Shown here piece by piece: positions 1 to 12,215 of a stretch of 64,000 nucleotides of DNA. A program made the translations under genes and the position numbers. The stretch is taken from NCBI RefSeq assembly GCF_000283155.1, contig NW_004454159.1:16112188-16176187 (forward strand), given 5' to 3'. The notes beneath the pieces are model-generated. The model saw nothing but the letters and a program-made list of their open reading frames with translations, did not search any database and was not told where the DNA came from. Each line of letters starts with the position of its first letter. The first letter of the stretch is position 1. Source of the DNA: Ceratotherium simum simum (lineage: Eukaryota; Chordata; Mammalia; Perissodactyla; Rhinocerotidae).

Positions 1-190
1 CCTTTGACTCTGAGCCTGTGTTTGTCTTTAGAGCTGAGATGTGTTTCCTGGAGGCAGCATATTGTTGGGTCTTGTTTTTTAATCCATCCCACCACTGTGT
101 GTCTTTTGATTGGAGAGTTCAGTCCATTTACATTTAGGCTAATTATTGATATATGGGGGCTTGTTGTTATTATTTTATCACTATTTTCCC
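1..190 (-). pseudogene. L1 ORF2 N-terminal (endonuclease) fragment
   Basis: The minus-strand translation carries the NVNGLNSPIKRH-type start of the L1 endonuclease domain, followed by the conserved QETHL stretch at about 35-65. Only about 60 codons of a roughly 1,275-codon ORF2 lie in the window; the rest is beyond the left edge. I could not place the ATG reliably. The call is secure at family level. Whether the part outside the window is intact cannot be judged. Confidence 0.8.
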
Positions 191-599
191 AGTTCTTTGC
201 ATTTCTTTTGTTTCTCATCCTGTGTGTTTCAGACTACCAATTTAGTTTGGTAGTTCTGTATGGGGGTTCTCTTAGTTTTCTCTTTCTTTATCATGTGTGA
301 TTCTTTTCTGATTATTTGGTTAGTGGTTACCATGAGGTTTGTATAAAAAATCTCGTGGATGTGATAGTCCATTTTTTGATGGCCTCTTATTACCTTAGAC
401 TAAGTCAATTCGATCTCTTTCCTCTTCCCCTTCTAAGTTATTGTTGTCATATCTTATTCTTTCTTGTATTGTGAGTTCGTGTTTAACATGATGAGGTTAT
501 ATTTATGCTTGGTGCTTACCTTCCCTTGATCTTTGGTTTTATAATTAAGTGTTTTATAATCTATTTTGATAGAGGACTGCAACTTTTCTGGTTTTGCTG

Positions 600-1599
600 A
601 CCTATTTTCCTCCTTGTTCAAAACATTGAATCCCTTTTCTCTTTTTTTCCTCAGGGATGAGGGCCTTCTTGAGCACTTCTTGTAGTGGGGGTCTTGTGGC
701 AATGAATTCCCTTAGCTTTTGTTTATCTGGCATAGTTATTATTTCTCCATCATATCTGAAGGATATTTTTGCTGGATAGAGTATTCTTGGCTGAAAGTTT
801 TTGTCCTTCAGAATTTTGAATATATCGTTCCACTCTCTCCTAGCCTGTAAAGTTTCTGTCGAGAAATCAGTTGAGAGCCCGATAGGAAATCCTTTGTATG
901 TTATTTTTTTTTTGTCTAGCTGCCCTTAATATTTTTTCTTTGTCGTTGACTTTTGCCAGCTTTACTACTATATCCTTGGAGAGGGTCTTTTCGTGTTGAT
1001 ATATTTAGGAGATCTATTGATTTCATTCACTGGTATTTCCAGCTCCTTCCCCAGGTTTGGGAAGTTCTCAGATATTATTTCTTTGAACAAGTTCTCTGCT
1101 CCCTTTTCCCTCTCTTCTCCCTCTGGAATACCTATAATCCTTATGTGGGATTTCCTAATTGAGTCGGATATTTCTTGGAGAGTTTCTTCATTTCTTTTTA
1201 GTCTTAGTTCTCCTTCATCCTCCATCTAGAGCATTTCTGCATTGCTGTCCTCAATATTGCTAATTCTTTCCTTCATATTATCAGCTCTGATGCTTAAGGC
1301 TTCCAGATTTGTCTTTATCTCCTCTCTTGTGTTTTTCATCTCTAAGATTTCTGATTGTTCTTTTTTATAGTGTCAATCTCTTTTGTGAAGAAACTCCTGA
1401 TTTCATTGAATTGTCTGTCTCTGTTTTCTTGTATTTCATTAAGCTTTTTTATGATGGCTATTTTTAATTCTCTGTCATTAAGGTTATACATTTCTGTGCT
1501 TTCCAGGTTGACTTCTGGGTGCTTGTCATTTTCCTTTTGGTCTGGAGATTTAATATATTTTTGCATGGTGCCTGTCAGTGTTGGCTTACTTTTCCTCAT
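600..1599 (-). pseudogene. L1 ORF1 (RNA-binding chaperone), broken
   Basis: L1 ORF1p is a trimeric RNA-binding protein that packages L1 RNA. A likely start is the ATG at 1597-1599 (MRKSKPTL). An N-terminal, coiled-coil-like part is open to 1342. The central part at 968-1225 carries IRIIGIPEGEE and ENLFKEIISENFPNLGKELE, a hallmark of the family. The C-terminal part continues in the frame at 454-702 (FNVLNKEENRSAKPEK). At least two frame breaks separate these pieces, so no full protein is made. The span of about 1 kb fits the usual length of about 340 codons. Confidence 0.85.
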
Positions 1600-1739
1600 A
1601 GTGAAAACATACGGTTGCAGTTTCCTCTTGCTGCCGCTGGTGGGGGTCAAGCGCTGTGTATTCTGGCCCGTCTCAATCCGCTGGCACTCTCATCAGCCCC
1701 TGGCTGATCTGAGGTGTGGCTGAGTCGAGGCTGCTGGGG

Positions 1740-2330
1740 GGAAGCATGGGAATGGCTGGAGCTGGAGTGTGGGAACAGTTGAGACTGGAGCGCAGCTAGG
1801 TCGAAGCAGCTGGGGCTCAGGTGTGAGTGGGTTGAAGCAGCTGCAGCTGAAGTGCCACTGGGCCAAAGAACCAAGGGCTGGAACGCCGCTGTGCCAAAGA
1901 AGCTGGAACTGGAGTGCGCTTGGCCAAAGAAGCAGGGGCTGGAGCACGGCTGGGCCAAAGAAGCTGGAACTGGAGTGCGCTGGGCTGAAGAAGCAGGGGC
2001 TGGAGCACGGCTGGGCCAAAAAAGCTGGAACTGGAGTGCGCTAGGCCAAAGAGGCTGAAACTGGAATGCGCTGAGCCGAAGAAGGAGGAGCTGGAGCACC
2101 TCTGGGGCAAAGAAGCTGGAACTGGAGTGGGGTGGGCCAAAGTTGCTGGCACCAAGTCAGCTGGAGCCTGAGCACACACCAAGCCGAAGCCACTGGAACT
2201 GAGGGGGGAGTGGTCAAACCAAAGGAACTGGGGGTGGGGCATGGTCCAGCTGAAGGAGCTGGGGCCATGGCACAGTGGAGCCGGGGAAGCTGGGGCCTTG
2301 GCTTGGTCCAGCTGGAGTAGCTGGGGCTGT
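1740..2330. repeat. GC-rich tandem repeat array inside the L1 5' UTR
   Basis: The plus strand shows repeated variants of gctggaactggagtgcgctg and aggggctggagcacggctgg, alternating with gggccaaagaag. The best-preserved pair of units is about 61 bp apart (around 1932 and 1993), and each unit is built of two similar halves of about 30 bp. Copies further out are more diverged. The position just upstream of ORF1 in the element's direction suggests repeated promoter units. The long open frames across this array come from its lack of stop codons and are not genes. Confidence 0.75.
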
Positions 2331-2970
2331 GGCGTGGTGGGGCCTGAGCTGCTGCTGCCTCTGGCGTGGGGGCGCAGGCTCGCCCTGCTGCTGGTTGGGC
2401 TGGGCAGTAGGGGGCCGCTGCCTGTGGGGGTGCGGCAGGGTCACGCTGCCCCTGCTGGTGGGGCCTGGGCACCTGGGGGCTGCTGCCTCCAGGGACGGGG
2501 CTGAGCTGAAGTGCCGCTGTGCTGAAGTGCCAGTCCGGCGGGCCACATGGGAGAGGGGCACTTACTTTCGCCTCCCCGCTCTCAGAGGTTTCTCACCTCG
2601 CTGTTCTCTCTGCTATCCTGAGGGGCTAGCTTGTTGAAACTACCTTTGCAATGGTTCCATTCCTCCATAGGGGGATCCCTTCGGGCTGTGAGGGGTCTTG
2701 GAGAGTGCCAGTTTACACGCAGCAAGCCGCTCCCTCCCCCTCTCTGAGAGCTGCATGGTCTCAGTCTCTGGGTCGAACTCCATGGGGAAGGAAGGGAGCT
2801 CCTCTTACCTCCTTCTACTTGCTCTGGGGATTCCAGCACCTCAGTCCTCAGGTGTACGGCTGCCTGGGTGCCTCAGATGTGCCGTGTGTTGTGTGAATAG
2901 CTTCTGTTGGAATATGAATGTCGGTTTTGTTGTGTCTTAGAGGGGGAGAGTTCAATGGGGGAAGCTCACT

Positions 2971-2990
2971 CCGCCATGATGCTGACGTCA
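2971..2990 (-). promoter_or_regulatory. L1 5'-end promoter motifs (YY1-like box and CRE palindrome)
   Basis: On the minus strand the element begins close to tgacgtca (2983-2990), a perfect cAMP-response-element palindrome. This is followed by ATCATGGCGG (2971-2980), which resembles the YY1 site that positions L1 transcription starts. The spacing and position at the extreme 5' end fit an L1 internal promoter. Binding is inferred. Confidence 0.6.
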
Positions 2991-2997
2991 CTCCGAG

Positions 2998-3400
2998 AGA
3001 TACATTTTATTGTGTTAAGTCGCTAAGAATTTGGGCATATTTGTTTCCACAACATAACTTAGCCTGACCAACCACTAAGAAAGCATATAGATAGCAGAAA
3101 AAACAGACTTTCAGGTAAAAGACTTTGTTAGATATAGTGTTGCTAGAAAATGAATAAAGGTAGATATCATCAGTAAAATATAATAATTCTAAACTTGTAT
3201 GCATCTCATAAAATAGTCTCAAAATCTATAAAGCAAAACTTAATATAGTTACAAGGAGAAATTTATACATATAATTTTTTACCAAGCAGACCAAACAATT
3301 ATTAAAGATAAAGAGGTTTTGAACAATAAAACCAACAAATTTGATCAAGTGACATTTACTGATGTCTTTATTAAACAATTGAGAATGCTCATTTTTAAAA
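2998..3400. other. AT-rich stretch, no gene seen
   Basis: This stretch lies between the 5' end of the minus-strand L1 and the first recognisable part of the older plus-strand L1. The first 70 bases have the flavour of an old interspersed repeat, but I could not name it. No open frame of note. Confidence 0.5.
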
Positions 3401-4157
3401 ATATACATTGAATATTTACAAAAATTGATAATGTGCTGGACTCTATAACAAATTTCAAAGACTCAATATTATATGGATCAGGCTCTTTACAGAAAACATA
3501 ATTAGAAATTTAGATATCAATATCAAAGAGATAATTTAAAATACCACATTTTGTAGAAATTTTAAAAACATATCAAAGAAATAATAATGGAAATCGAATG
3601 AAAATTAAAAATGCTACATTTCAAAATTGTTGGTTGGAGTTAAAATGTTTTTTGAGGCAATATTATAGGCATATATGCTTGTACCATAAAAGCTGAATGA
3701 AAAAATTAATGAGGTAATAAGCATCAAATTCAAAGCCTTAAAACAAAGCCACAGAGTAAATCTAAGAAAATAGTCAAAATGAAATAGAAGCAGAAATCAA
3801 TAAATATTACAAAGAAAAAAACCCCAAATGTACAATCGAGGGAATTAACAACACTGAAAGCTATTTCTTCAAGAAGGCTAAACAGATTGAAAACATCTTG
3901 GGCAATACTTTTCAGGAAAGAAAATAAAAATACAAACCCACAATGTTAGAAATGTAAAGGGAACAGGAGAAGAGACAGAACAGAAATTAAGAAATGTAAT
4001 AGGAGAATAATCTGAGCAACTTTAAGAATTTATATGCAGTTGGGTAATTTCCCATATAATGTAATTTACCAAACTTAATTAATAGAAAATTTAAATTAAC
4101 TTGTGATAATCTGACCAGCTGAATCAATAGTTTAAAATCTACCCCAGCCACACACAA

Positions 4158-4455
4158 TTTTTTTTTTTTGGTGAGGAAGATTAGCCCTGAGCTAACATTC
4201 ATGCTAATCCTCCTCTTTTTGCTGAGGAAGACCAGCTCTGAGCTAACATCTGTTGCCAATTCTCTTCCTTTTTTTTTTCCCCAAAGCCCCAGTAGATAGT
4301 GTATGTCATAGTTGCACATCCTTCTAGTTGCTGTATGTGGGACACGGCCTCCGCATGGCCAGAGAAGGGGTGTGTCGGTGCACGCCCAGAATCCGAACCT
4401 GGGCCGCCAGTAGCGGAGCACGCGCACTTAACTGCTAAGCCACAGGGCTGGCCCC
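4158..4455 (-). mobile_element. ERE SINE, full-length type, minus strand
   Basis: It begins with a T run at 4158 (the A tail seen from the other strand). It contains two copies of the gaggaagatta...gagctaacat module and the ccccaaagcccc...tgtatgtcatagttgcacat core, and ends with the tRNA-like head (acttaactgctaagccacagggctggcccc). The flanks share an imperfect cacaca-type duplication. It is inserted in the old L1. Confidence 0.9.
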
Positions 4456-4965
4456 ACACATAAATTTAAGAACACTAGGCCAAGGGAGTGGTGTAATTAA
4501 CATTCAGACATTCTTAAACAGATTATTTCTATCTTAGCCAAACTCTTCCAGAAAATAGGAAAACAAGGAATACTCCCCAACTCACGAAATAAGTAAAAGG
4601 TAATTTAATTATAGGCCAATTTCTCTCATAAACATAAATACAAAAGTCATTAATAAAACATTGCTGAACAGAATCCTACAATATGTATAAATTATACATA
4701 CCAGAATAAGACAGATTCATACTAGAAAAGGATGTTTTACTAAGAGGATGGTTTAATATTGGAAAATTAATGTAATTCTCCACATTAACAAGAAAAAAAC
4801 ACAGAATTTTGCAGTAGATTCTGAAAAAGATTTTCAAAATATTCAAACATATTTAAAGCTAACTTTCTTAGCAAACTAGAAACAGTAGGGAATTTTCTTA
4901 AACTAAGAGAATCTGCCAAAAACTTCCAGGGCACAGTTTACTTAATGGTTGAAATATTAGAAGCA

Positions 4966-5218
4966 TTTTTTTTTTTTTTTTTTTTTTTTGCTGAGGAAGA
5001 TTTTCCCTGAGCTAATATCTGTTGCCAATCTTCCTCTTTTTGCTTGAGGAAGATTAGCCCTGAGCTAACATCTGTGCTAGTCTTCCTCTATTTTGTATGT
5101 GGGTTTCCACCATAGCATGGCTGCCGACGAGTGTGTAGGTCTGTGCCAAGGAACTGAACCTGGGCTGCCAAAGCAGAGTGTGCCAAACTTAACCCCACTA
5201 GACCACAGGGCCAGCCCC
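4966..5218 (-). mobile_element. ERE SINE, minus strand, with target-site duplication
   Basis: A 24-base T run (4966-4989), two gctgaggaagat-type modules and the head ccacagggccagcccc. It is flanked by tagaagcattt at about 4958-4968 and again at 5219-5229, a clear target-site duplication in old L1 sequence. It lacks the ccccaaagcccc core seen in the copy at 4158, so it belongs to a shorter subfamily. Confidence 0.9.
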
Positions 5219-5829
5219 TAGAAGCATTTGTTTTAGTTTTAGAATTAATACAAGGATGTCAGTAATCATAAACATTCATATATTATTACATTGGAAGCCC
5301 TAAGCAATATATTAAGCATAGAAAAATAAATAAAAGGAATAAGGGTTGTAAATAATGAACCAAAACAGCAGATGACATGATCACCTACAGGGATATTTAC
5401 AGTCTACATAAAATAGATTTTAGCACAATTTCTGGATTCAAAATCAATATGTAATAATTGACAGCATATAGGAGAAATACTTTATTATAAAACATGATTT
5501 AAAAGGTCCTAGTCTTAAGAGCAATAAGTACTACAAGTATTTATATATAAACCTAATGACTGTATGCAAAACTTCTATGTGGACTATTATCAGACATAAT
5601 TGAAGGCCATATGAAGAGCTGAATAAATGGAAATATATATCATGTTTGTGGATTGAAAGAATCAAGATCATAAATGGTCATACTGACCATTTTCCCCAAA
5701 TTGATCTATACATACAATGTAATTCCTATCATAATCATAATGGAAACAATACATTTTGTGTATATGTCTTGTGTGGACGCATAGACAAACTGTCCTTCAA
5801 GAGCAGCTCCCCACTGACCACAGTAATTC

Positions 5830-6050
5830 TGTTTTCCAAATTGCTAGAATGGTTATATTTATAAAACACAGATTTGATCATGTGATCCTCTTGCTTAAAA
5901 TTTTTCACCAACCTTTCAAAATTTTCAAGATAAAATTAAAAATTTCAGACAACACTCACTGAGCCTTCGTGGTCCGACCCAGGCCCCTCTTGAATCTTAT
6001 CTCTTGCCTTCCCCTCCATGTAACCAGAGCTCTAGAGTCCCACATGTGCT
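5830..6050 (+). mobile_element. L2 (CR1-clade LINE) fragment, plus strand
   Basis: The stretch gatttgatcatgtgatcctc...ttcaccaacctttc...cctccatgtaac follows the order of the L2 ORF C-terminal coding region (cf. atcatgtcactcctctgctc then the cca-gtggcttccca region). It is strongly diverged and fragmentary. Confidence 0.55.
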
Positions 6051-7540
6051 ATTGTAACACACATGGTGTCTTTAAGACAGGTTTTAGGGCCAGAGACATT
6101 TGGGTCTCGTTTGAGAGCAGTATGGTGGGACAATTTGGGTGTTGTTCTGGCAGCATACCATCTGAGGCTAAATTTCTGACCCCACTGGAGAGTTCGTGAA
6201 CTGCATAAATTTAGCATAACTTGATAAATCATGTTCTGATATTTGCAAGTAAAACCTTGAGCAACTCAGTGATGCTCCTCAGTCTACTTCCTAGTTAATA
6301 ATTTAAGCACCTCAAAAAGTCCTATGACATCTCCCCAAATATAGACTTAAAAATGAGAGACTATTGTATATGCAGGGCTGTTGTTTTCAAATAGTAAATA
6401 GAGGATTGGGAATAGAGACACTCTTAGAGAAGGCATGACACATGTGTTCAGAGACAAATTGTTAAGAAATATAGTTATAGCATACAAAAAAAACCCAACC
6501 CTGAGATTGAAAAAAAGAGACATTAGAATTTAAGGGAAAAAGATAGCTGTAAGACTAAAAAAAAAACGAGGAAAGGTGATCAGGAAATAAACCCAGTAAA
6601 TGACATTGTATAGAGATCAAGGGAAGAGCAACCTCTCGCCCTTCGCCTTTCACTCCAGCTCATGGGTTTAGTATGGAATGCTCCTGGGTTCTGAGTCAGA
6701 TGTGATGGAAGCCAGGAAAAGATAACAAAGAGATTAGTCTGAAAGATTCTGAAGTCTAACTGCTAATCAAAAAAAAAAAAAAAGGCCCACCACAATATCT
6801 GAAAAAACATATTTTATCATTTAAACTAAGAAAAAAATCTGCTTTTTTCTTTCATTACCTCGTTTTATAAAGGGATTGGCAGAAATATTTGGAATACAAT
6901 TCCAAATGCCTTCATCAGACACATGCTCCAAATTATTTTAACAACCAGAAACATTAGATTTTGGAAAGTTTGTTCATTGCACTGAGGTAAAATTTATTGT
7001 GAAGCTTCTTATTTCTCTAGTGAAATAATTTAAGAAGGAATATAAATATAGTAGAATCAAGAAATATCTGCTTGTACTCTCTGCCTGCAAACACGGTTGA
7101 CCTGTGTATCTGCACAGAAGGGAACTGACCGTGTCCGGGGCTCCTGGCATGCCCGAGAACATCAACGCTTGCTTTTCTATATGCAGGGTATTGCTTTAGC
7201 TCATGTAAAAATGGCTTACTCAATTTCCTCTGAAAGTGGAATGTGATTTTAAGAAAAGCTTATAAGATAAATCATGGATAGAAATATGATACATATATTT
7301 AAGAATTCTACTTCATATTTGGGATCGAAGGGATCTTTGTTGATTTATCACCAATTTTGAAGACAATGTTTGTAGGTTAAGTCCTTTGACGTTCCATGAG
7401 GTAGTCTGAATCCCAAACACCATGCACCTGGCTGGTGTGGGACAAAGGATAAGCTGACACAACTCTGAAGTTTGTGTGGATTTCATGGAGGTATAAAATC
7501 TACTGCTGAGCCACATAGCTTGACAGATGTATTGACTACA
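6050..7540. other. No gene recognised; short A runs only
   Basis: AT-rich sequence with poly(A) tracts near 6490, 6560 and 6770-6783. Open frames are short and show no family features. I see no named repeat that I can support here. Confidence 0.5.
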
Positions 7541-7544
7541 TTTC

Positions 7545-7559
7545 CCACCACCACCACCA

Positions 7560-7591
<32 letters not shown>
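7545..7591. repeat. (CCA)n/(CA)n microsatellite
   Basis: A short CCA triplet run passes directly into an uninterrupted CA dinucleotide run of about 15 units. It is a likely length-polymorphic marker. The glycine/cysteine-rich frame on the minus strand is an artefact of this repeat. Confidence 0.95.
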
Positions 7592-7593
<2 letters not shown>

Positions 7594-7699
7594 CTCCATC
7601 CACAGTATAAACCAAAAACTGCAAGTGGTATTATCTGCTGTTTTCCAAATTCTAATGGAAGGGTAATTTCAACACACTTTGGAATATTGGCAAACGATA

Positions 7700-7960
7700 A
7701 TAATAATAATACATATTTCTTGCACTCTTATAGGAAACCCTCCCAATTGTTTTTACCTCATATTATTTTATTTGCTCTCACTTTTAAGGAAATATATAAA
7801 ATGAATATTACCCTAATTTTGCAAGTGGAAATACTGAGGCATGGAACAAATAAGGGCCATACTAGATGTCTCTCAAACTGGCTCACTGTGGGTTTGAGAC
7901 AAGAAACCAAGTTTCTAAACTCTTTATTCAATGTTCTTCCCATTGGCTTCATGTCTCCCC
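7700..7960 (-). mobile_element. MIR SINE, minus strand, diverged
   Basis: The stretch around 7810-7870 (attttgcaagtggaaatact, gaggcatggaacaaataagg) matches the antisense of the MIR core, which normally reads ttttacagatgaggaaactgaggc. Flanking sequence toward 7700 fits the 3' part. Ancient and diverged. Confidence 0.6.
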
Positions 7961-10900
7961 AACAGAGCGAGGGTTTTAAATTAAGAGCTGTTTAACAGCT
8001 GCCACCTTATGCATCCCTAATGCCTCAATACATCTGGTATATTCAGTGCCTTCTTCCAGGCATCACTACAGCCACTTACAACTTTCATATGTCCATTTCT
8101 TTTAGATTTATTTTTTATCCAATGAATATATGACTCCCGGATTTTAAGTCCAGCCAAGTAGAGAAGAATTACTTATTGACATATTGCAATCTAAAGTAGT
8201 GAACATAATTGTTGTTACTCATCATTTGTGCTGCACCTACCCAACTATCTAAATTTATGTTGATTTACTCCCCCTTCCATGCATTATTTCAATAGTAAAT
8301 TGGACCTTATGCAGTCATTTAGCCTTTCTTTCTAGGGTAAAAGGATAACTAAATCAAGTTTATTTGCAGCTTACAATTACAAATAACATATTCAAAGACA
8401 TATCTAGCAGATTTTTACCTTCTTGATTTTTCCTTGAATAACTATTTCAACCCATCAAGGCCTGTCGAAAAAGATGCCCTTTAAAATTTCGCATTTCATT
8501 CAGGTTTAGGAACAACATTCGACGGAGCTTTAAACTGTGAAGTTTCACATGAAGGAAATAGGTCAACTCCAGTACCAAACAAAAGATGTTAGATCGATGT
8601 GTTCCAACCTCAAAGGAATTTATTGGATATGTTTTCTTAGACTAAACTTCATAGCATAGGAGGGCCAAGGTTTTCTGAATTGATTTTTGAATCATTTTAT
8701 TCCATGATATAAACAATAAGGAAGAAAATGGAGAAATTTCATTGCATTTAACTCAAACTAAACAAAATACAAAAACAACAGTCAAAAAGGTGTGTATTGA
8801 TGGGCGAAAGAGTTTTGAGGATTACAAAAGGGAAGGATGCAAAATTTTTAAAAAGCCAGTTGTCATAATAGCTGCCTTACAATGGAAATAAATTAAAACT
8901 CTTACAGGAGGAGGAAACACTTACATAATCATTCAAGTGTACTTGATTTTGAATGATCTCATGATAAAGCCCCCGAGGAGCCCACAAACACACCACAAAG
9001 GAGTCACTTTACACCAGGCTTCATGAATAGCAACTGTTTCTTAAAAGAAAACAAATTTCTATTCAGGGAATTTGAACCACTCCAAAGGATTTGATGACTT
9101 GCAGGGGTTTGTAGGTCAGTCACATCTGTTCTGAAATGAAATGCTTCTTCCTGTTTCTAAACTGACTAACCCTCAACCCCATTAGCCCTCATGTCTTAAA
9201 ACAAAGATTATTCCTGTTTCACATACTGTGCAGCAGTAAGGGTCTTTATGTTTATTCCAGCACGTGGAACTCATCACAGTTTTATTCTTCTCTTTTGGTC
9301 AGCAAAAAGAAGGAAGATGCAAAAGAAGAAAGCAAGAAATAAAGTCTGCCTTGGGTTTGAAGGTCTGATTGTTACATCTTGTCCACATGGACACCTGTGG
9401 AAAATAAGAGTATCTAAAATAGCCAACACCTTTCCAAGGTGGAGAGTTTCGTCTATTTTCTTTCCTTCAATGATTAGATTTCCATTGTTCCGCTGTCTGA
9501 GTCTTCTCTGCATGAAACGAAAGGGAGCCAGTCTAAACAAGGCGGAAGCAAGGTCTCAGAGGCTGCATATGAGCCCATGATGTAGGCTTCTGATGCTTTA
9601 GGCTTAGACTACACCAAAAGATAGAGGTAGATTTCCCGTCCCCCCCATCCCCCAGAGCCCTATTTGCAAATATAATAATTAGTTTCAAAAATTCTGTAGG
9701 AAAGGAGTAAAATAAGGGCTAGGCAAAATTTTAAATGAAGACAGGCTGAGAAGTTAGTGCTCGGAGGGAAATGAACAGGTGGGAGAATTCACATATTTTA
9801 TAAAGCAATCAGAGAAAGTCTCCTTATGCTAAGGAAGAAAGACCTTTTCTATATGGCAAGAGTGAGCAGCTACCTTGTACTCTGTTCCCTATAGCCTTTT
9901 TATTGCACAAATGATGAAGAGCCAGAGAGCAAGAAAGAAACGGGCCCCTGCCCCCATATTTACGTGCTCCTAGATCTTACCTGTGAATAGATGAGGTTTT
10001 GCCAGTGCTGTGCAGCAGGATAATTCCCACCTGGAAACCTCGCCAGGCTGGCCTGGAGAAGGGCTGAGTTCCTCATTAAAGACTTCACATCGAGCTGCAG
10101 GAATTTGTCAGGATGGTTATTATTTGGCAAAACAGAGAGATCCATGTCTCCCTTCGTCTATGGTGGAACACAAAGGCAAGTGAGCTGCTCCTATCAGACC
10201 TGTCCATTATTAATCAGCCTGAGGATGCTCCGACTGGCATCTGAAACCAGCCCTCTCAGCTGTACTTGGAAGCCACTCTTGAAATGACACACCAACACAC
10301 AGGAGCAATGAAGCACCCTGCCTTACCTTTCTCACAACACACACACACACATACACACACACACACAAGCATTTAGGGTGCTTGAATGGGACAGATGAGG
10401 CTACACGTTAAATTTAATAGGATGCTGAAATTAGATATGCGTAGCACTTAAAGTCGCTCCATATAGAGTCAAAAATAACAGTTTAAGAGGAACCGTTCTT
10501 TGGATAAAAGCTGCCAGAATTTGTGTCAAAGTCTGTAATTTGGAGCACATGGTCACCTGTAGAGAGACATTATTTAATTTTTCTCTCTGAACATTGCTGA
10601 GCTAACACAGCTGACTTGGCCCTGCCTACGCAGCCTTACATGTGATACGCAGGATCTTGTTTCTTCTCATTTTGATTCCCAGTCTCAGGGTCATGTGAAA
10701 CCTAACCATATTTAGGTTGTCAGCCTCAGAGTAGGGAAATGCAAGAATTTGCTTTATAGTTTGCTACAGTAATTTAATGCCCCAACTTACTGCCTTGACC
10801 CATTCACTATCTGAGGTCCCTTTGACTCTCTTGCGAGCTGTATTAACTCCTACGCTGTGTTTTGGTGTTCACACAGTACAGCTGGAACCAAAGGGGAACA

Positions 10901-11830
10901 TGGCTGCTGGGTTTGGATGATGTGCTGTCCTAAGTGAACCCATCTGCTGTTCGGAGAGCCAAGGGGGGAGTGAGGCTATAGACAGTGTATTAAACCAGGA
11001 AGTGATGATGACTCGAATGGAGATAAGTTCTCTCACTACAAGCCACTCTGCCTTAGGCAACCCATACTTCTCACTGGAAGAATATGGATTTCCATCTAGA
11101 GAAAAAGGAAACCTTCCCACTTGTGAGAAGGTGAAGGATGGACACATCAGCAGTTTTTAAAAGACATAGGTTGTTTGTCATGTTTGCACCTCTTGTAACC
11201 CATCTGATTCAACAGAAAAGTTTCTCCTCCAGGGATAAAAGGGTTACATGTGGAATGTACCAGCAACAGATTTCAGAAGAGTGCCATATAGCAGGCAGGA
11301 TGCTCTCGAATCAAGCAAGACACTAAAGAGTACGTACCTTCATTATAGCAGTAAGCATGTGGGTATTAAAAAAAAAAAATCATCAATCTTACTTATAGTT
11401 GTCAAACTGGATTAAACAATCAACATTTTCTACAAGAATTTTTTGGACCCAAACTCTATCACTGTCTTACAGGGTGGTTTTATCAATACTTTTACTGGAG
11501 AAAGAAAGAGGTTCTTCACAATGACAGTTAATAACAAAACAGTTAAACACAAATGTTTCAAGAATCAAGTGTATCATGTGTATGTGCATGTGCTTGGTAC
11601 ATTCTGGATTTTTCTGGTTGCTGCCAGAATACATCTAATGAACAAATATTTCTCAGGCTGTTTGCTTTTCCTGAAAGATTCTTTGGGGAATAACACACAT
11701 CTTCAAGAAGAACCTTACTTCTCTTTGGCTCTCTATATTGGCAAGTAGAGACATAGAATCTAGATCCAAATATATTTGATTAGGCCTTTTCCTTAGCCAA
11801 AGTATGAGGTAGGTGAAATGAGCCTTCAGT
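7960..11830. other. Repeat-poor intergenic stretch, no gene recognised
   Basis: Nearly 4 kb downstream of ADAMTS18 with no repeat I can name apart from a CA run at about 10330-10370. Open frames of up to about 110 codons (for example 9248-9580) show no domain, signal or codon pattern that supports a gene. Repeat-poor blocks like this often hold conserved non-coding sequence; that cannot be tested without an alignment. Confidence 0.5.
10330..10370. repeat. (CA)n microsatellite, interrupted
   Basis: A CA dinucleotide run with one or two T interruptions (acacacatacacacac). Confidence 0.9.
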
Positions 11831-12215
11831 TTTCCTTAGGCGTCCTTCCTTTCGATTCCTCCGCCATGCTCTAGATGCCCAGAGGGTTGTATACTGTCCC
11901 TTTCTGTTTACAAGTTTAGTCTCAGACTTTCCACCTTCTGGCACCATCCTTTGTCTACCTAGCCTTCCACAAAACCTTTACATATTTTCCCTAGTAGGGG
12001 AAATGATTTTTCCCTCCTTTGAAATCTTAGAATGATTTGTTTACACTCTCATCTTACTATCTTTTGTTTGATAATGTAATTTATACTTTTCTTTTATGAG
12101 CCCCTCCACTAGATGATACATTACAAAAGAGCAGCCCTATTGGATGCTTCCCTCCCCACATAAGTCATGTCTAAAGACCCTCATGAAGCCCTTCACTCAA
12201 TAAATAACGATGACT
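11830..12215 (+). mobile_element. L2 3' end, plus strand
   Basis: Pyrimidine-rich sequence leads into gagcccctccactagatgat and ends near cactcaataaataacgatga at about 12200. This is the usual order at the L2 3' end (cccactag...gtgctcaataaat). Diverged. Confidence 0.6.

Larger units (their letters stand above)
1..2997 (-). mobile_element. LINE-1, 5' portion, minus strand, runs off the left edge
   Basis: Read on the minus strand, this stretch runs in L1 order: a GC-rich 5' UTR (about 2997 to 1600), ORF1 (about 1599 to 600), an inter-ORF stretch, and the first part of ORF2 at the window edge. The 5' end has an ATGGCGG motif and a TGACGTCA palindrome, as expected near an L1 transcription start, so the insertion looks full length at its 5' end. 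The reading frames are broken, so it is not an active copy as shown. The 3' end and its target-site duplication lie outside the window. Confidence 0.9.
3400..5760 (+). mobile_element. Old mammalian L1 (L1M-type) ORF2 fragment, plus strand, split by two EREs
   Basis: The plus strand has the A-rich composition and recognisable order of L1 ORF2 around the reverse transcriptase: the segment near 3690-3900 (gcagaaatcaataaatatta, then a ctatttcttcaagaaggcta-like part), then 4500-4900, then 5230-5740. All frames carry many stops. Two EREs interrupt it and its sequence resumes after each one, so the L1 is older than both. Subfamily cannot be set by eye. Confidence 0.75.

Noticed and set aside
1647..2472. 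Long minus-strand open frames rich in Ala, Ser and Pro
   Set aside because: They lie in the GC-rich tandem repeat of the L1 5' UTR and are open on several frames and both strands at once, so they result from composition.
9248..9580. Overlapping open frames on both strands as a small gene
   Set aside because: Neither frame has recognisable domains, a signal peptide or a supporting splice structure; the overlap is likely chance.
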